NCBI GenBank assembly: GCA_018340805.1
Contig: JACMZG010001913.1
Location: forward strand, 38,526,844 to 38,590,843
Reading direction: 5' to 3'
DNA length: 64,000 nucleotides
DNA from: Microvelia longipes
Taxonomy: Eukaryota > Arthropoda > Insecta > Hemiptera > Veliidae
Shown: piece after piece, positions 12,858-24,996 of the stretch
How positions within the stretch are numbered: the stretch's first letter is position 1
Layout of the letters: every line of letters begins with the position of its first letter
The notes under the pieces: model-generated
The model's database searches: none
The model's input: the letters and a program-made list of their open reading frames with translations, nothing else
Told to the model about the DNA's origin: nothing
Made by a program: the position numbers and the translations under genes

Positions 12858-14293
12858 TATATGTTATAGATGAGTAAAAGAATATGTGGTTTGGTATTTT
12901 ATTATAATTTGTCATTTATCTAAGGATTCATTATACTTTTTTTTAAAGTATTCCATAAATCAGCACTTTTGATTTAGATTTATTAAATAGTTGTTTTATA
13001 GGGTGGCGGTAGTAATGATATTGTCTTAATTATATTGTTTATTATCTTATGAAATTGTTAAATTTTATGAAGTGGCATTATGCAACAGGCTTAGATTGCA
13101 TGGTCTACTATGTGTGTGTTTGATTATATAGGCCAAATTCAATTGTCAAGTGGCCTCGTGTTGCCTATCCCCCATCTTATACAAAATTATTCAACAAGTA
13201 GTTGCAGCACAAAATAATTCTAGTGATTTAAATATCATTTTCCAATTCCTTTAGAATTAAATACAGTTTTATTATGAAATTTAAGTTATTACAGTTTTGT
13301 TGTTATGATACATTTATATAGAAAAGAGAATAATTATTTTACAATTGATCCTCAATGTAAACCTCTGAAGAATACAATAAATTTGAATTGAAACTAAGAA
13401 AGATTTAAGTTTTGGTTCCAATTTTTTGTCATCCATTTTAGGGTTCAATTGCACCAACCGCATGAGTTAAGGAATTTAAAGTATTTACTGGTTTTCTGAT
13501 GAAAACATGTATTACGTCACAAAACAAGATTCATTTTTTGTAATATAATGACAATAAACTATTTGTTGTGATTCTTTTATGGGGATCTTTATACTAAATG
13601 GACAAGAACAAATATTTGTACAAGCTTTACAGACATACTGTCGGGGTTTACCAGACACAAGAACTCGTTTATAAAATGTCTCAAATTATCTCAAATATCT
13701 GACTCAATTCAGATAGGTTGCTGTCACGAATAATTATTTTGGCATCCATAATACAATATTTTCAGTTAATTAATCGAAATACATACATTTTTCTCAATAA
13801 TTTTATCGCGGTATAACAAAATACTTTAATAAACAAAATTATTTCTTCCGGCAATTAAGCAAATTTACAATTTAAATACATTATTGTGTTATAAAATAAA
13901 ATTTCAATCAGTATTTTATACCTGGATTTTTCTATCGACAAATTTCTACACCACAAATTTTTACAAAGAAATAATATATAACATGCAATTTATTTTGGAT
14001 TTTCCAAAATCAATTACATTTCAGAAATGTATTCAACATAAAAAAGATAATTAAAATTTTTCTTTGTTCTTACATAAACTGGATTTTCCAACATTTCATC
14101 ACACAACATATTATTTAACCATTATTTACATTTTAATATTCATTTAAATTTAATGTATTTAAACAAATCAGATATTTTTATTAATTATCAATAAGATTTT
14201 ATTTGAAAACAATTTTTAAAATTTAATTATAAAAAAATTTAATGAACTATTTTTTTTTAAAATTTATGTTACTTAGATATATATATATATATC
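12858..14293. other. AT-rich segment between the two 56-bp repeats, no gene seen
   Basis: About 1.4 kb of AT-rich sequence with no open frame of note. Bounded by the two direct repeats, it could be an insertion or a duplicated interval. Confidence 0.4.
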
Positions 14294-14348
14294 ATAGTAG
14301 GTAGATGTGAGCGCTAACACCAACCCCCTCGGAGGCGGGTCATCGGGG
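14294..14348 (+). repeat. 56-bp direct repeat, copy 2, at satellite border
   Basis: Second copy of the 12802-12857 sequence, differing by a few single-base indels. It forms the left edge of the TGAGTCA satellite, which begins immediately after it. Confidence 0.75.
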
Positions 14349-14433
14349 GGGGGACCCCCCCAATTATTTTTGCACAATTTTTTTTTGATGAATTTTTGGG
14401 GGGTCAAATTTTTTTTTTTTTTTTTTTTGGGGG

Positions 14434-14473
<40 letters not shown>

Positions 14474-16491
14474 TTTTTTTTTTTTTTTTTCAAATTTTTT
14501 TTTTTTTGGGGGTACCCTCCACCCACGCAATTTTTTTTTTGAAATTTTTTTTTTGATGAGTCATACTATGAGTCATTTTTTTTTTTTAAATTTTTTTTTT
14601 TTCAAATTTTTTTTTTTGGGGGTACCCTCCACCCACGCAATTTTTTTTTGAAATTTTTTTTTGATGAGTCATACTATGAGTCATACTTTTTTTTTAAATT
14701 TTTTTTTTTAAATTTTTTTTTGGGGGTACCCTCACCCACGCTTTTTTTTTTGAAATTTATTTTTTGATGAGTCATATATGAGTCATACTTTTTTTTATAA
14801 TTTTTTTTTTTAAATTTTTTTTTGGGGGTACCCTCCACCCACGCAATTTTTTTTTTGAAATTTATTTTTTTGATGAGTCATACTATGAGTCATACTTTTT
14901 TTTTTATAATTTTTTTTTTTCAAATTTTTTTTTGGGGGTACCCTCCACCCACGCAATTTTTTTTTTGAAATTTATTTTTTGATGAGTCATACTATGAGTC
15001 ATACTTTTTTTTTTATAATTTTTTTTTTTAAATTTTTTTTTTGGGGGTACCCTCCACCCACGCAATTTTTTTTTTGAAATTTATTTTTTGATGAGTCATA
15101 CTATGAGTCATACTTTTTTTTTTTAAATTTTTTTTTTAAATTTTTTTTTGGGGGTACCTCACCCACGCAATTTTTTTTTTGAAAATTTATTTTTTGATGA
15201 GTCATTATGAGTCATACTTTTTTTTTATAATTTTTTTTTTCAAATTTTTTTTTTGGGGGTACCCTCCACCCACGCAATTTTTTTTTGAAATTTATTTTTT
15301 GATGAGTCATACTATGAGTCATACTTTTTTTTTTTATTTTTTTTTTTTTTTTTTTTTTTTTGGGGTACCTCCACCCACGCAATTTTTTTTTTGAAATTTA
15401 TTTTTTGATGAGTCATACTATGAGTCATAATTTTTTTTTTTAAATTTTTTTTTCAAATTTTTTTTTTTGGGGGGTACCCTCCACCCACGCAATTTTTTTT
15501 TGAAATTTATTTTTTGATGAGTCATACTATGAGTCATACTTTTTTTTTATAATTTTTTTTTCAAATTTTTTTTTGGGGTACCCTCCACCACGCAATTTTT
15601 TTTTGAAATTTTTTTTGATGAGTCATATGAGTCATACTTTTTTTTTTTTTATTTTTTTTTTCAAATTTTTTTTTTGGGGGGTACCCTCCACCCACGCAAT
15701 TTTTTTTGAAATTTATTTTTTGATGAGTCATACTATGAGTCATACTTTTTTTTTTTAATTTTTTTTTTTCAAATTTTTTTTTTTTTGGGGGTACCCTCCA
15801 CCCACGCATTTTTTTTTGAAATTTATTTTTTGATGAGTCATACTATGAGTCATACTTTTTTTTTTTAAATTTTTTTTTTTTCAAATTTTTTTTTGGGGGT
15901 ACCCTCCACCCACGCAATTTTTTTTTGAAATTTATTTTTTGATGAGTCATACTATGAGTCATATTTTTTTTTTTAAATTTTTTTTTTTCAAATTTTTTTT
16001 TTGGGGGGTACCTCCACCCACGCAATTTTTTTTTTTTTTTTTTGATGTCATACTATGAGTCATACTTTTTTTTTGTAAATTTTTTTTTCAAATTTTTTTT
16101 TGGGGGTACCCTCCACCCACGCAATTTTTTTTTTGAAATTTATTTTTTGATGAGTCATACTATGAGTCATACTTTTTTTTTTATAATTTTTTTTTTCAAA
16201 TTTTTTTTGGGGGGTACCCTCCACCCACGCAATTTTTTTTTGAAATTTATTTTTTGATGAGTCATACTATGAGTCACTTTTTTTTTTAAATTTTTTTTTT
16301 CAAATTTTTTTTGGGGGGTACCCTCCACCCACGCAATTTTTTTTTTTGAAATTTATTTTTTGATGAGTCATATGAGTCATACTTTTTTTTTTATAATTTT
16401 TTTTTTTCAAATTTTTTTTTTGGGGGGTACCCTCCACCCACGCAATTTTTTTTTGAAATTTTTTTTTGATGAGTCATACTATGAGTCATAC

Positions 16492-16523
<32 letters not shown>

Positions 16524-16720
16524 TTTTGGGGGTACCCTCCACCCACGCAATTTTTTTTTTGAAATTTATTTTTTGATGAGTCATACTATGAGTCATACTT
16601 TTTTTTTGTAATTTTTTTTTAAATTTTTTTTTTTGGGGGTACCCTCCACCCACGCAATTTTTTTTTTTGAAATTTATTTTTTGATGAGTCATACTATGAG
16701 TCATACTTTTTTTTTTTTTG
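14349..16720. repeat. Satellite array, about 107-bp unit, with paired TGAGTCA heptamers
   Basis: About 21 tandem units in direct orientation. Each unit reads in order: GGGGGTACCCTCCACCCACG, a T-run, GAAATTTATTTTTTGATGAGTC, ATACTATGAGTCATAC, then two or three long T-runs separated by AAA or CAAA. Unit length varies from about 104 to 115 bp, almost only through T-run length, so exact lengths are not trustworthy. Every well-formed unit has two copies of TGAGTCA. The first 170 bp lack the heptamers and are mostly T-runs. Predicted ORFs here are Phe- or Lys-rich translations of the repeat, not genes. Confidence 0.95.
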
Positions 16721-16724
16721 TTTT

Positions 16725-16850
16725 CTTTGTGATGAGTCATAGGTATGAGTCATGTGTATGAGTCTATGAGTCATAATCATAGATCTGTGCTGTTGGGATG
16801 AGTCATCGATTGTGTTGTCAAGAATGAGTCATCAACAGATGGCGGATTCA
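16725..16850. repeat. Irregular TGAGTCA cluster at the satellite edge
   Basis: TGAGTCAT recurs about five times at irregular spacing, with a partial TGAGTC, in non-T-rich sequence between the satellite and the palindrome. Either it is the diverged end of the array or the seed from which the array grew. Confidence 0.8.
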
Positions 16851-16985
16851 TATGAGATTATCAATTATCGCGCAATTTTGAGATTTCATATTTCGCGCAT
16901 TTTATGAGATTATAATATCGCGCAATTTATGAGATTATTAATTATCGCGCATTTTTCGAGATTATGGGTTATCGCGCTATCGCCC
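16851..16985 (+). repeat. Short tandem repeat with CGCGC core, left copy
   Basis: About five units of 25-28 bp of the form TATGAGATTAT-(AAT)-TATCGCGCA. It is the outermost part of the left palindrome arm; its inverse lies at 27812-27934 against the assembly gap. Confidence 0.9.
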
Positions 16986-16999
16986 CTCTATTATGCTTA

Positions 17000-17330
17000 C
17001 GATTTGTGTATGTGTGTATTATATTTTTCTACCCCTCTTACCGATTTGTGTATGTGTGTATTATATTTTTCTACCCTCTTACAGATTTGTGTGTGTGTGT
17101 ATGTGTGTAAGGAGTGTATATGAATTATTAAGTGTGTGTATGTAATGATTGTATATGACTTATGTGTATGTGTGTAATGATTGTAGGACTTATTATATGT
17201 GTGTGTGTATGTAAGGAGTGTATATGACTTATTGTGTGTGTAATGTGTCTATGACTTATTATGTGTATGTATGTAATGAATATATATATAGTTTATTATG
17301 TGTGTATTAATATGTATAAAAAATAAAGTA
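17000..17330. repeat. TG-rich and TGTGTA-type repeats, left arm
   Basis: Imperfect units such as CGATTTGTGTATGTGTGTAT followed by TATATTTTTCTACCCCTCTTAC occur two to three times, then looser TGTGTGTA runs. The right arm has four copies of the inverse at 27440-27620. Confidence 0.85.
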
Positions 17331-17590
17331 ATTTTTTCAAGTAATTTTTCAATTTTTGTTAAATTTCTCCTTTGTAAGTAGTTTATTGAATATTTTTATA
17401 TCTTTTTAATTATTTATGGGTCAATTTAATACATTGACATATTTTTTAATAAAATTTGTTTTTATATTAGTCATACTCTTTGTTAAACTTGCATCTGGTT
17501 TGCATCTGAATTGTTGCTAAACTTGTATGTCTAACTAATAACATGTAATGTATAAAATAAAAAAAACAGTAAAAGTATTTCATTCACATA

Positions 17591-17601
17591 TTATTATATT
17601 A

Positions 17602-17680
<79 letters not shown>
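17591..17680. repeat. ATT trinucleotide tract, left arm
   Basis: Near-perfect (ATT)n. The inverse (TAA)n lies at 26866-26955 in the right arm. Confidence 0.95.
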
Positions 17681-17681
<1 letters not shown>

Positions 17682-18780
17682 AGACTCTTATCTCCTTGCA
17701 TTATTATTATTATTTTTTTTTTTTTTTTTAAATATTTGATTAATTTGATTAATTTAATTTAATTTTTTAATTAAATTCTTTTTATATTTCATCAATCTCC
17801 ATGTAATTTTCATATATTTTAAATAACTTGTTTGTAATTTATATAACATTTTAACAACTTGTATCAAGTCTATAATATTTTACCAAATTCAATTCAATTT
17901 TAAATAACTTGCATGTAAATTAATGTCATTTCATTTATGTAATTTTATGTCAATGTTACAATTTTTGTTAAATTTTCATGATATGTTGTAATTTTACATG
18001 ACTTGTTTATAAAACTCTACAGTTATCAGAATAAAACAGTAGAAAACATGTAATAAATGAACAAACTAAAATATATGCATTATAGATATAAAAACATTAG
18101 TCTATTAAAATATTTCCTTTGTTAAAGTTGCAACTGTACTGCATTTGTATTGAAAAATACTTATATTTTATTTAATCTATAGATATTTCTAGTGAATTAC
18201 ATGTACATTTGTAAATAATTTGTTATTATTATTAATGAGACTCTTATCTCCTTACCCATATATTGTTTTTTTTAAATATTTATTGACTTTAACTAAATAT
18301 TTGATTAATTTTCATGACTTGACCCTAATTCTTTATATTTCATCAATTTCATGTAATTTCATAAATCTTTAATAACTTGTTTGTAATTTATATAACATTT
18401 TAACAACTTGTATCAATCATATCATATTTCATCAAATTCTAACTAATTTTATAAATTTTAATAACTTGTATGTAAATTTATGACATTGTTACAATTTTTG
18501 TTAAATTTACATGATACTTGATTTTTACACTTGAAAACTCTATAATAGAAAACTAAAACATTAGAAACCATGTAATAAATGAACAAAATATCAACTATAT
18601 TAGATGAATTATATTTATAAAACATTACTCTAATAAATATTTCCTTTGTTAAAGTCGCATTCGTATTGCATTTGTATTGAATTTGTATTGAAAATATTAT
18701 ATTTTATTAATCTGAACTATATATACATTTGTAAAATAATTGTTATTATTTTAATGAAATTTAAATTTTGCATGTCAATA
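17670..18780. repeat. About 560-bp tandem duplication, left arm
   Basis: Two consecutive diverged copies begin with GAGACTCTTATCTCCTT (17681 and about 18238) and end with TTTCCTTTGTTAAAGT followed by GCATTTGTATTGAA (about 18113 and about 18645). A shorter related end lies at about 17478. The inverse pair is at about 25740-26870. There is no coding frame. Confidence 0.8.
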
Positions 18781-19134
18781 ATTTATACAACTTAATGAAA
18801 AACAAATTATTTAGTACATGTATGTGTATATCCTAAAATAAAATTGGTATAACATGATTGAAATAATATTTTTTGTAAAATCTTATAAAACAATAATATT
18901 CTATTGATATAATTCAAGAAACTTAATTAAATTTACTGTTTAACCAAAATTATTTAATAAAATCTTTATAATACTTAATAAAAATTAAACACATTTCTAT
19001 TTAAAATAAATAAAATAAAATCTGATTAATACTTAATAAAATTAAACACTTTATATTTAAAATAAATAAATAAATAAAGTTTGATTAATACATAAAACCA
19101 ATCTGAATAAAATAAAATCTGATTATAAAGTTTA

Positions 19135-19413
19135 TTAAAATATATCATACAATCCACTCGTTTTTGTGGTACTGTATATAGGTCTGGATACTTTGTACCA
19201 GTCTTTGAGCCTCCATTGCCTGCAAATCAGATTCATGGTGGCTTGATAGCGATTTTCTACATCTGGTGACACCATAATTGGCAATTGTTCCGATAGATTG
19301 AGACAAACTGGTTTCGATCCTGTATCTGACCGTAAGGATGTTTTCACCGTCTTTTCCAAATTTCGATTGCCAGCATGTAGAGGGAATTGATCTCGATGAT
19401 TCCAGTGGCGCAT
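19135..19413 (-). CDS. Unrecognised 92-codon ORF in left palindrome arm
   Basis: The ORF starts at an ATG whose A is at 19413 and reads M-R-H-W-N-H-R-D-Q-F-P-L-H-A-G-N. It has near-balanced base composition inside DNA of about 80% AT, which suggests it is real or recently real coding sequence. It has no signal peptide or membrane segment, and is Arg/Lys-rich with several Cys and Trp. Its end reads L-K-D-W-Y-K-V-S, then P-I-Y, a Gly, and Y-D. This loosely recalls the W-Y-x-V-(S/T) repeat found in some protist and fungal proteins, but that is only a visual impression. Relative to the right-arm copy it carries compensating indels, so about 16 residues in the middle differ completely. It could be one exon of a longer gene. 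Function unknown. Confidence 0.35.
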   Translation of the reverse strand: MRHWNHRDQFPLHAGNRNLEKTVKTSLRSDTGSKPVCLNLSEQLPIMVSPDVENRYQATMNLICRQWRLKDWYKVSRPIYSTTKTSGLYDIF

Positions 19414-19429
19414 TTAATTGTTTATTACA

Positions 19430-21620
19430 TGTTTATTAGCATGTATATGTGTGTGTATGTATTTGATAAATTTATATGGATATTAATTAAAATGTGTGTG
19501 TATTTGATAAATTCATATTTATTACATATTAATTGATATGTTTGTGTGTATTAATGAATTTTATGTTTTATTACATATTTATTGATATGTTTGTATTTGA
19601 TAAATTTTTATGGTTTATTACATGGTTTATTACATATTAATTATGTGTGTGTATGTATTTGATAAATTATAAGTTTATTACATATTAATTGAATGTTGTG
19701 TTTTTGATAATTTTTATGGTTTTACATATTAATTGATATGTTGTGTGTATTTATTTGATAAATTTTATGTTTTATTACATATTAATTGAAATGTGTGTAT
19801 ATTTGATAAATTTTTATGGTTTATTACATATTAATTGATGTGTGTATTTGATAAATTTTATGTTTATTACATATTAATTGATATGTGTGTATTTGATAAT
19901 TTTTATGGTTTATTACATTGATAAATTTATAAGTTACATGTGTGTGTATTTGATTATTTTTATGTTTATTATATATTAATTGATATGTGTTTGTGTGTAT
20001 TTATTTGATAAATTTTTATGTTTTATTACATATTATTGAATGTGTTGTGTATTTGATAAATTTTATGTTTATTACTGATATTGATAATTTTTATGGTTAT
20101 TACATATTACATATTAATTGAAATGTGTATATATTGATAAATTTATAGTTTATTACATATTAATTGATATGTGTGTATTTGATAAATTTTTATGGTTTAT
20201 TACATATTAATTGATATGTGTGTATTTGATAAAATGGTTTATTACATATTAATTGAAATGTGTGTATATTTGATAAATTTTATGATTTATTACATATTAA
20301 TATTAATTGAAATGTGTATATATTTGATAAATTTATGGTTTATTACATATTAATTGATATGTGTGTATTATTTGATAAATTTTTTATTTTATTACATATT
20401 AATTGATATGTGTGTATTTGATAAATTTTTATGGTTTTTACATATTAATTGATATATGTGTGTGTATGTATTTGATAAATTTTTTTTTACATATTACATA
20501 TTAATTGAAATGTGTATATATTTGATAAATTCATATAGTTTATTACATATTAATTGATATGTGTGTATCTGATAAATTTTTATGTTTATTACATATTTAA
20601 TTGATAATGTGTGTGTATTGATAATTTTTATGGTTTATTACATATTACATATTAATTGAAATGTGTATATATTTGATAAATTCATATAGTTTATTACATA
20701 TTAATTGATATGTGTGTATTTGATTAATTTTATGGTTTATTATATTAATTGATATGTGTGTGTATGTATTGATAAATTTTTATGGTTGAATGTGTGTATA
20801 TATTTATTTATTATTTATTGAATTGATGTGTATATATTTGATAAATTATATATTTATTACATATTAATTATATGTGTGTATCTGATAATTTTTATGGTTT
20901 ATTTCATTTAATTGATATGTGTGTGTATGTATTTGATAAATTTTTATGGTTTACACATATTAATTGAAATGTTGTGTGTGTGTATTTGATAAATTATTAT
21001 GGTTTTATTATATATTAATGGTGTGTGTGTATATATTTGATAAATTAATGGTTTATTACATTATTATTGTGTGTGTTGTATTGATAAATTTTTATGTTTT
21101 ATTACATATTAATTGAAAATGTGTGTATTTATTGATAAATTTTTATGGTTTATTACATATTAATTTTGTGTATTGATATATTTTTATGGTTTATTTAATT
21201 TAATTGATATGTGTGTGTATATTTGATAAATTTTTATGGTTTTACATATTTAATTGAAATGTGTGTGTGTTGTATTTGTTAGATTTTTATGGTTTATTTA
21301 TTAATTCATATGTGATGTGTTATGTATTTGATTAAATTATATGGTTTATTACATATTAATTGAAATGTGTGTGTATTTGATAAATTATTTATGTTATTAC
21401 ATATTACATTTATTTGAATTTTATGGTTATTACATTTAATTGAAATGTGTGTGTGTGTATTTGTTAGTTTTTGTGGTTTATTACATATTAGTTAATATGT
21501 GTGTATGTATTTGATAAATTTATAAGATTTATTACATATTAATTGAAATGTGGGTGTATTTGATAAAGTTTATGGTTTATTACATATTTATTGATATATA
21601 TATGTGTGTGTGTATGTATA
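19430..21620. repeat. 47-bp minisatellite, left arm
   Basis: About 45 imperfect units of the form TTACATATTAATTGATATG, TGTGTATTTGATAAATTTTT, ATGGTTTA. Period is 47 bp where clean (for example 20164 to 20211). Many units have single-base losses. It directly abuts the ORF at 19413. Confidence 0.95.
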
Positions 21621-21639
21621 AAACATCATAATAATAATA

Positions 21640-21940
21640 ACTCTATTTATTTTCAGCAATTATCATACAAAACACCATATAATAAATGTATAAGAAGGAT
21701 AGAAAGAGGACAATAACTGCCAGAATGAGTGAAAGAATGGTGCAAGAATCAGAATGAGAATGAGTGGGACAATAACTGCCAGAAATGAGTGCAAGAATGA
21801 CTAGAGCAATGAGAGGAGCAATGAGAGGAGCAGTGAGTGCAAGAATGACTGAGCAATGAGTGCTAGAAAATCTGATGCAGTGAATGCTAGAATGATGGAG
21901 CAGTGAGTGGGACAGTAAGAGGATTAGTAAGAGGACATCT
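21640..21940. repeat. AATGAG-type degenerate repeat, left arm
   Basis: A degenerate array of about 10-20 bp modules such as AATGAGTGCAAGAATGACT and GCAATGAGAGGA. It is GC-richer than the minisatellite. Its minus-strand translation is hydrophobic, but the frame follows the repeat, so I do not call a gene. The inverse lies at 22380-22640. Confidence 0.8.
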
Positions 21941-22119
21941 ATGTAATTTGTATAAATTTTCAACAATATTTAGTCATTTTTCAATATATTTACAACAACA
22001 TCTAAATAAATTTATATAAAACATAGTCATTTTTTTTCAACATATTACAACAACATCTATATTACAACAACATTCTGATTCTCATAACGTTATTCGACCC
22101 GCATCAGTATTGCATTTAT

Positions 22120-22203
22120 ACAAACGTAAGGATAAGTATAATTAACATTGAGTACAATAAATTTATCATCATTTTCAAAAATATACAAATAAAACTTTTC
22201 GTT
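22120..22203. other. Central spacer of the giant palindrome (84 bp)
   Basis: The only sequence between the two arms. It is AT-rich, unique, with no internal symmetry or motif I recognise. The inner arm ends read GCATCAGTATTGCATTTAT on the left and its complement on the right. One substitution near the border (CCCGC versus ACGC in the complement) shows the arms are not perfectly identical. Confidence 0.9.
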
Positions 22204-22379
22204 ATAAATGCAATACTGATGCGTGTCGAATAACGTTATGAGAATTCAGAATGTGTTTGTAATATAGATTGTTGTTGTAATATGTTGAAAAAAATTGACT
22301 ATGTTTTACTTATAAATTTATTTAGATGTGTTTGTACTGTATATTAAAAATGACTAAATATTGTGAAATTTATACAAAT

Positions 22380-22640
22380 TAATAAGATGTCCTCTTACTA
22401 TCCTCTTACTGTCCCCACTCACTGCTCCTATCATATCTGCATTCACTGCTCAGATTTTCTAGCATCATTTGCTCCAGTCATTCTTGCACATTCAACTGCT
22501 CCTCTCATTGCTCCTCTCATTGCTCTAGTCATTCTATGCACTCTTCTGGCAGTTTATTGTCCCACCATTCTATTCTGACTTCTTGCACTACATTCTTTCA
22601 ACTCATTCTGGGCAGTTATTGTCCCTCTTTCTATCCTTCT
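22380..22640. repeat. AATGAG-type degenerate repeat, right arm (inverse)
   Basis: Inverse of 21640-21940, with CTCATTGCTC, CAGTCATTCTTGCA and similar modules. Order is conserved relative to the left arm. Confidence 0.8.
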
Positions 22641-22739
22641 TACATTTATTATATGGTGTTTTGTATGATTAATTGCTTGAAAATATAGAGTTATTATTAT
22701 TATGATGTTTATACCATACAACACACACATTATATTCAT

Positions 22740-24975
22740 ATAATATGTAATAAACCATTAAAACTTTATCAAATACACCACATCAATTAATATGTAATAA
22801 ATCTTATTAAAATTTATCAAATTACCATACAACACATATTAACTAATATGTAATAAACAACAAATCTAAACAAATACAACACACACACATTTCCAATTAT
22901 ATGTATAAACATAAAAATTTATCAAATAATACACACATTTCATTAATATGTAATAAAACATTAAAAATTTATCAAATACTACACACATTTCAATTATATG
23001 TATAAACCAATATGAATTATTCAAATATATACACACACATATGAATTAATAGGTAATACCATAAATCTATCAAATACACACACACCACACATTTTCAATA
23101 AATGTGATAAACCATAAAAATTTATCAAATACATACACACACATATAATTAATAAATAACCATAAAATATATTCACACCACATCAATTAATATGTAATAA
23201 ACCATAAAAATTTATCAAAAATACACACATTTCAATTAATATTGTAATAAACTTAAAAATTACAAATACACACAACATTTCAATTAATATGTAATAAACC
23301 ATATGAATTTATCAAATAATATACACACACAACATATGAATTTAATAGGTAATAAACCATAAATTCTAACAAATACACACACACACACATTTCAATTAAT
23401 ATGTAATAAACCTAAAAATTTTCAAATACATACACACATTTATCAATTATATGTAATAAACCATAAAAATATATCAAATACACAACATATCAATTAATAT
23501 GTATAAACCATATATGAATTTATCAAATTACACCAATTAATATGTAAAATAATACATACAACCAATTATATCATTTATCAAATAATACATATCAATTATA
23601 TGAAATAAACCATTTATCAATACACCACATATAATAATATGTAATAAACTAAATTATCAATATATACACATTTCAATTAATATGTAATATGTAATAAACC
23701 ATAAAAATTTATCGAATACACACACATATCAATTAATATGTAATAAAATAAAAATTTATCATACACACATATCAATTAATATGTAATAAACTATATGAAT
23801 TTATCAAATATATACACATTTCAATTAATATGTAATATGTATAAATCATAAAATTTATCAAATACATACACACATATATCAATTAATATGTAATAAACCA
23901 TAAGAAATTTATCAAATACACACATATCAATTAATATGTAATAAAAATTAAAAATTTATCAAATACAACACACATATCAATTAATATGTAATAAAACTAT
24001 TATTTTTATCAATATAATACACATTTCAATTAATATTAATATGTAATAAACCATAAAAATTTATCAAATATACACAATTTCAATTAATATGTAATAAACC
24101 ATAAATTTATCAAATACACCATATTTAATCAAAATAAAATTTATCATACACACATATCAATTAATATGTAATAAACTATATGAATTTATCAAATATACAC
24201 ATTTCAATTAATATGTAATATGTAATAACCATAAAAATTTATCGAATACACACACATATCAATTAATATGTATAAATCATAAAATTTATCAAATACACAC
24301 ACATATCAATTAATATGTAATAAACATAAAAAAATTTATCAATAATACACACAAACACATATCAATTAATATATAATAAACCAAAAAATTATCAAAATAT
24401 ACACACATTCCAATTAATATGCGATAAACTATATAAATTTATCAAATACACATATTCAATTAATATGTAATAAACCATAAAAAATTATCAAAATACACAC
24501 ATATCAATTAATATGTAATAAAACCATAAAATTTATCAAATACACACATCAATTAATATGTAATAAACCATAAAATTTATCAAATATACACACATTTCAA
24601 TTAATATGCACATTATCAAATTAAATATTAATTAATATGTAATAAACCATAAAAATTTATCAAAAACACATACCATTTCAATTAATATGTAATAAGTGAA
24701 TTTATCAAATACATACACACACATAATTAATATGTAATAAACCATAAAAAAATCTAACAAATACACACACATTTCAATTATATGTAATAAACCATAAAAT
24801 TTATCAAATACAAACATATCAATAAATATGTAAAAAACATATAAATTCATTAATACACACAAACATATCAATTAATATGTAATAAATATGAATTTATCAA
24901 ATACACACACATTTTTTAATTAATATATAAACCATTAAATTTATCAAATACATACACACACATATACATGCTAAT
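22740..24975. repeat. 47-bp minisatellite, right arm (inverse)
   Basis: Inverse of 19430-21620: CAATTAATATGTAATAAACC, ATAAAAATTTATCAAATAC and ACACACAT modules repeat about 45 times. Copy-by-copy it differs from the left arm in indels and local copy number. Confidence 0.95.
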
Positions 24976-24996
24976 AAACATGTAATAAACAATTAA

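Larger units (their letters stand above)
16863..22119. repeat. Giant palindrome, left arm (5257 bp)
   Basis: This arm is the reverse complement of 22204-27934 along its full length, as shown by a matching order of landmarks: CGCGC repeat, TG-rich repeat, ATT tract, duplicated AT-rich blocks, the 19135-19413 ORF, the 47-bp minisatellite, the AATGAG-type repeat and a unique inner stretch. In the non-repetitive ORF segment, about 285 bp, I count three differences (one substitution, two single-base indels), so the arms are about 99% identical there. The minisatellites differ more, by copy number and indels. Confidence 0.95.

Noticed and set aside
14273..16740. Many Phe- or Lys-rich ORFs in the satellite
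   Set aside because: Low-complexity translations of T- or A-runs and the repeat unit.
14349..16850. CRISPR-like regular spacing of TGAGTCA motifs
   Set aside because: The whole unit repeats, there are no unique spacers, and the setting is eukaryotic.
21643..21966. 107-codon hydrophobic ORF in the AATGAG-type repeat
   Set aside because: Ser/Ile/Leu/His pattern follows the repeat period; the mirrored copy at 22363 does not keep the same frame.
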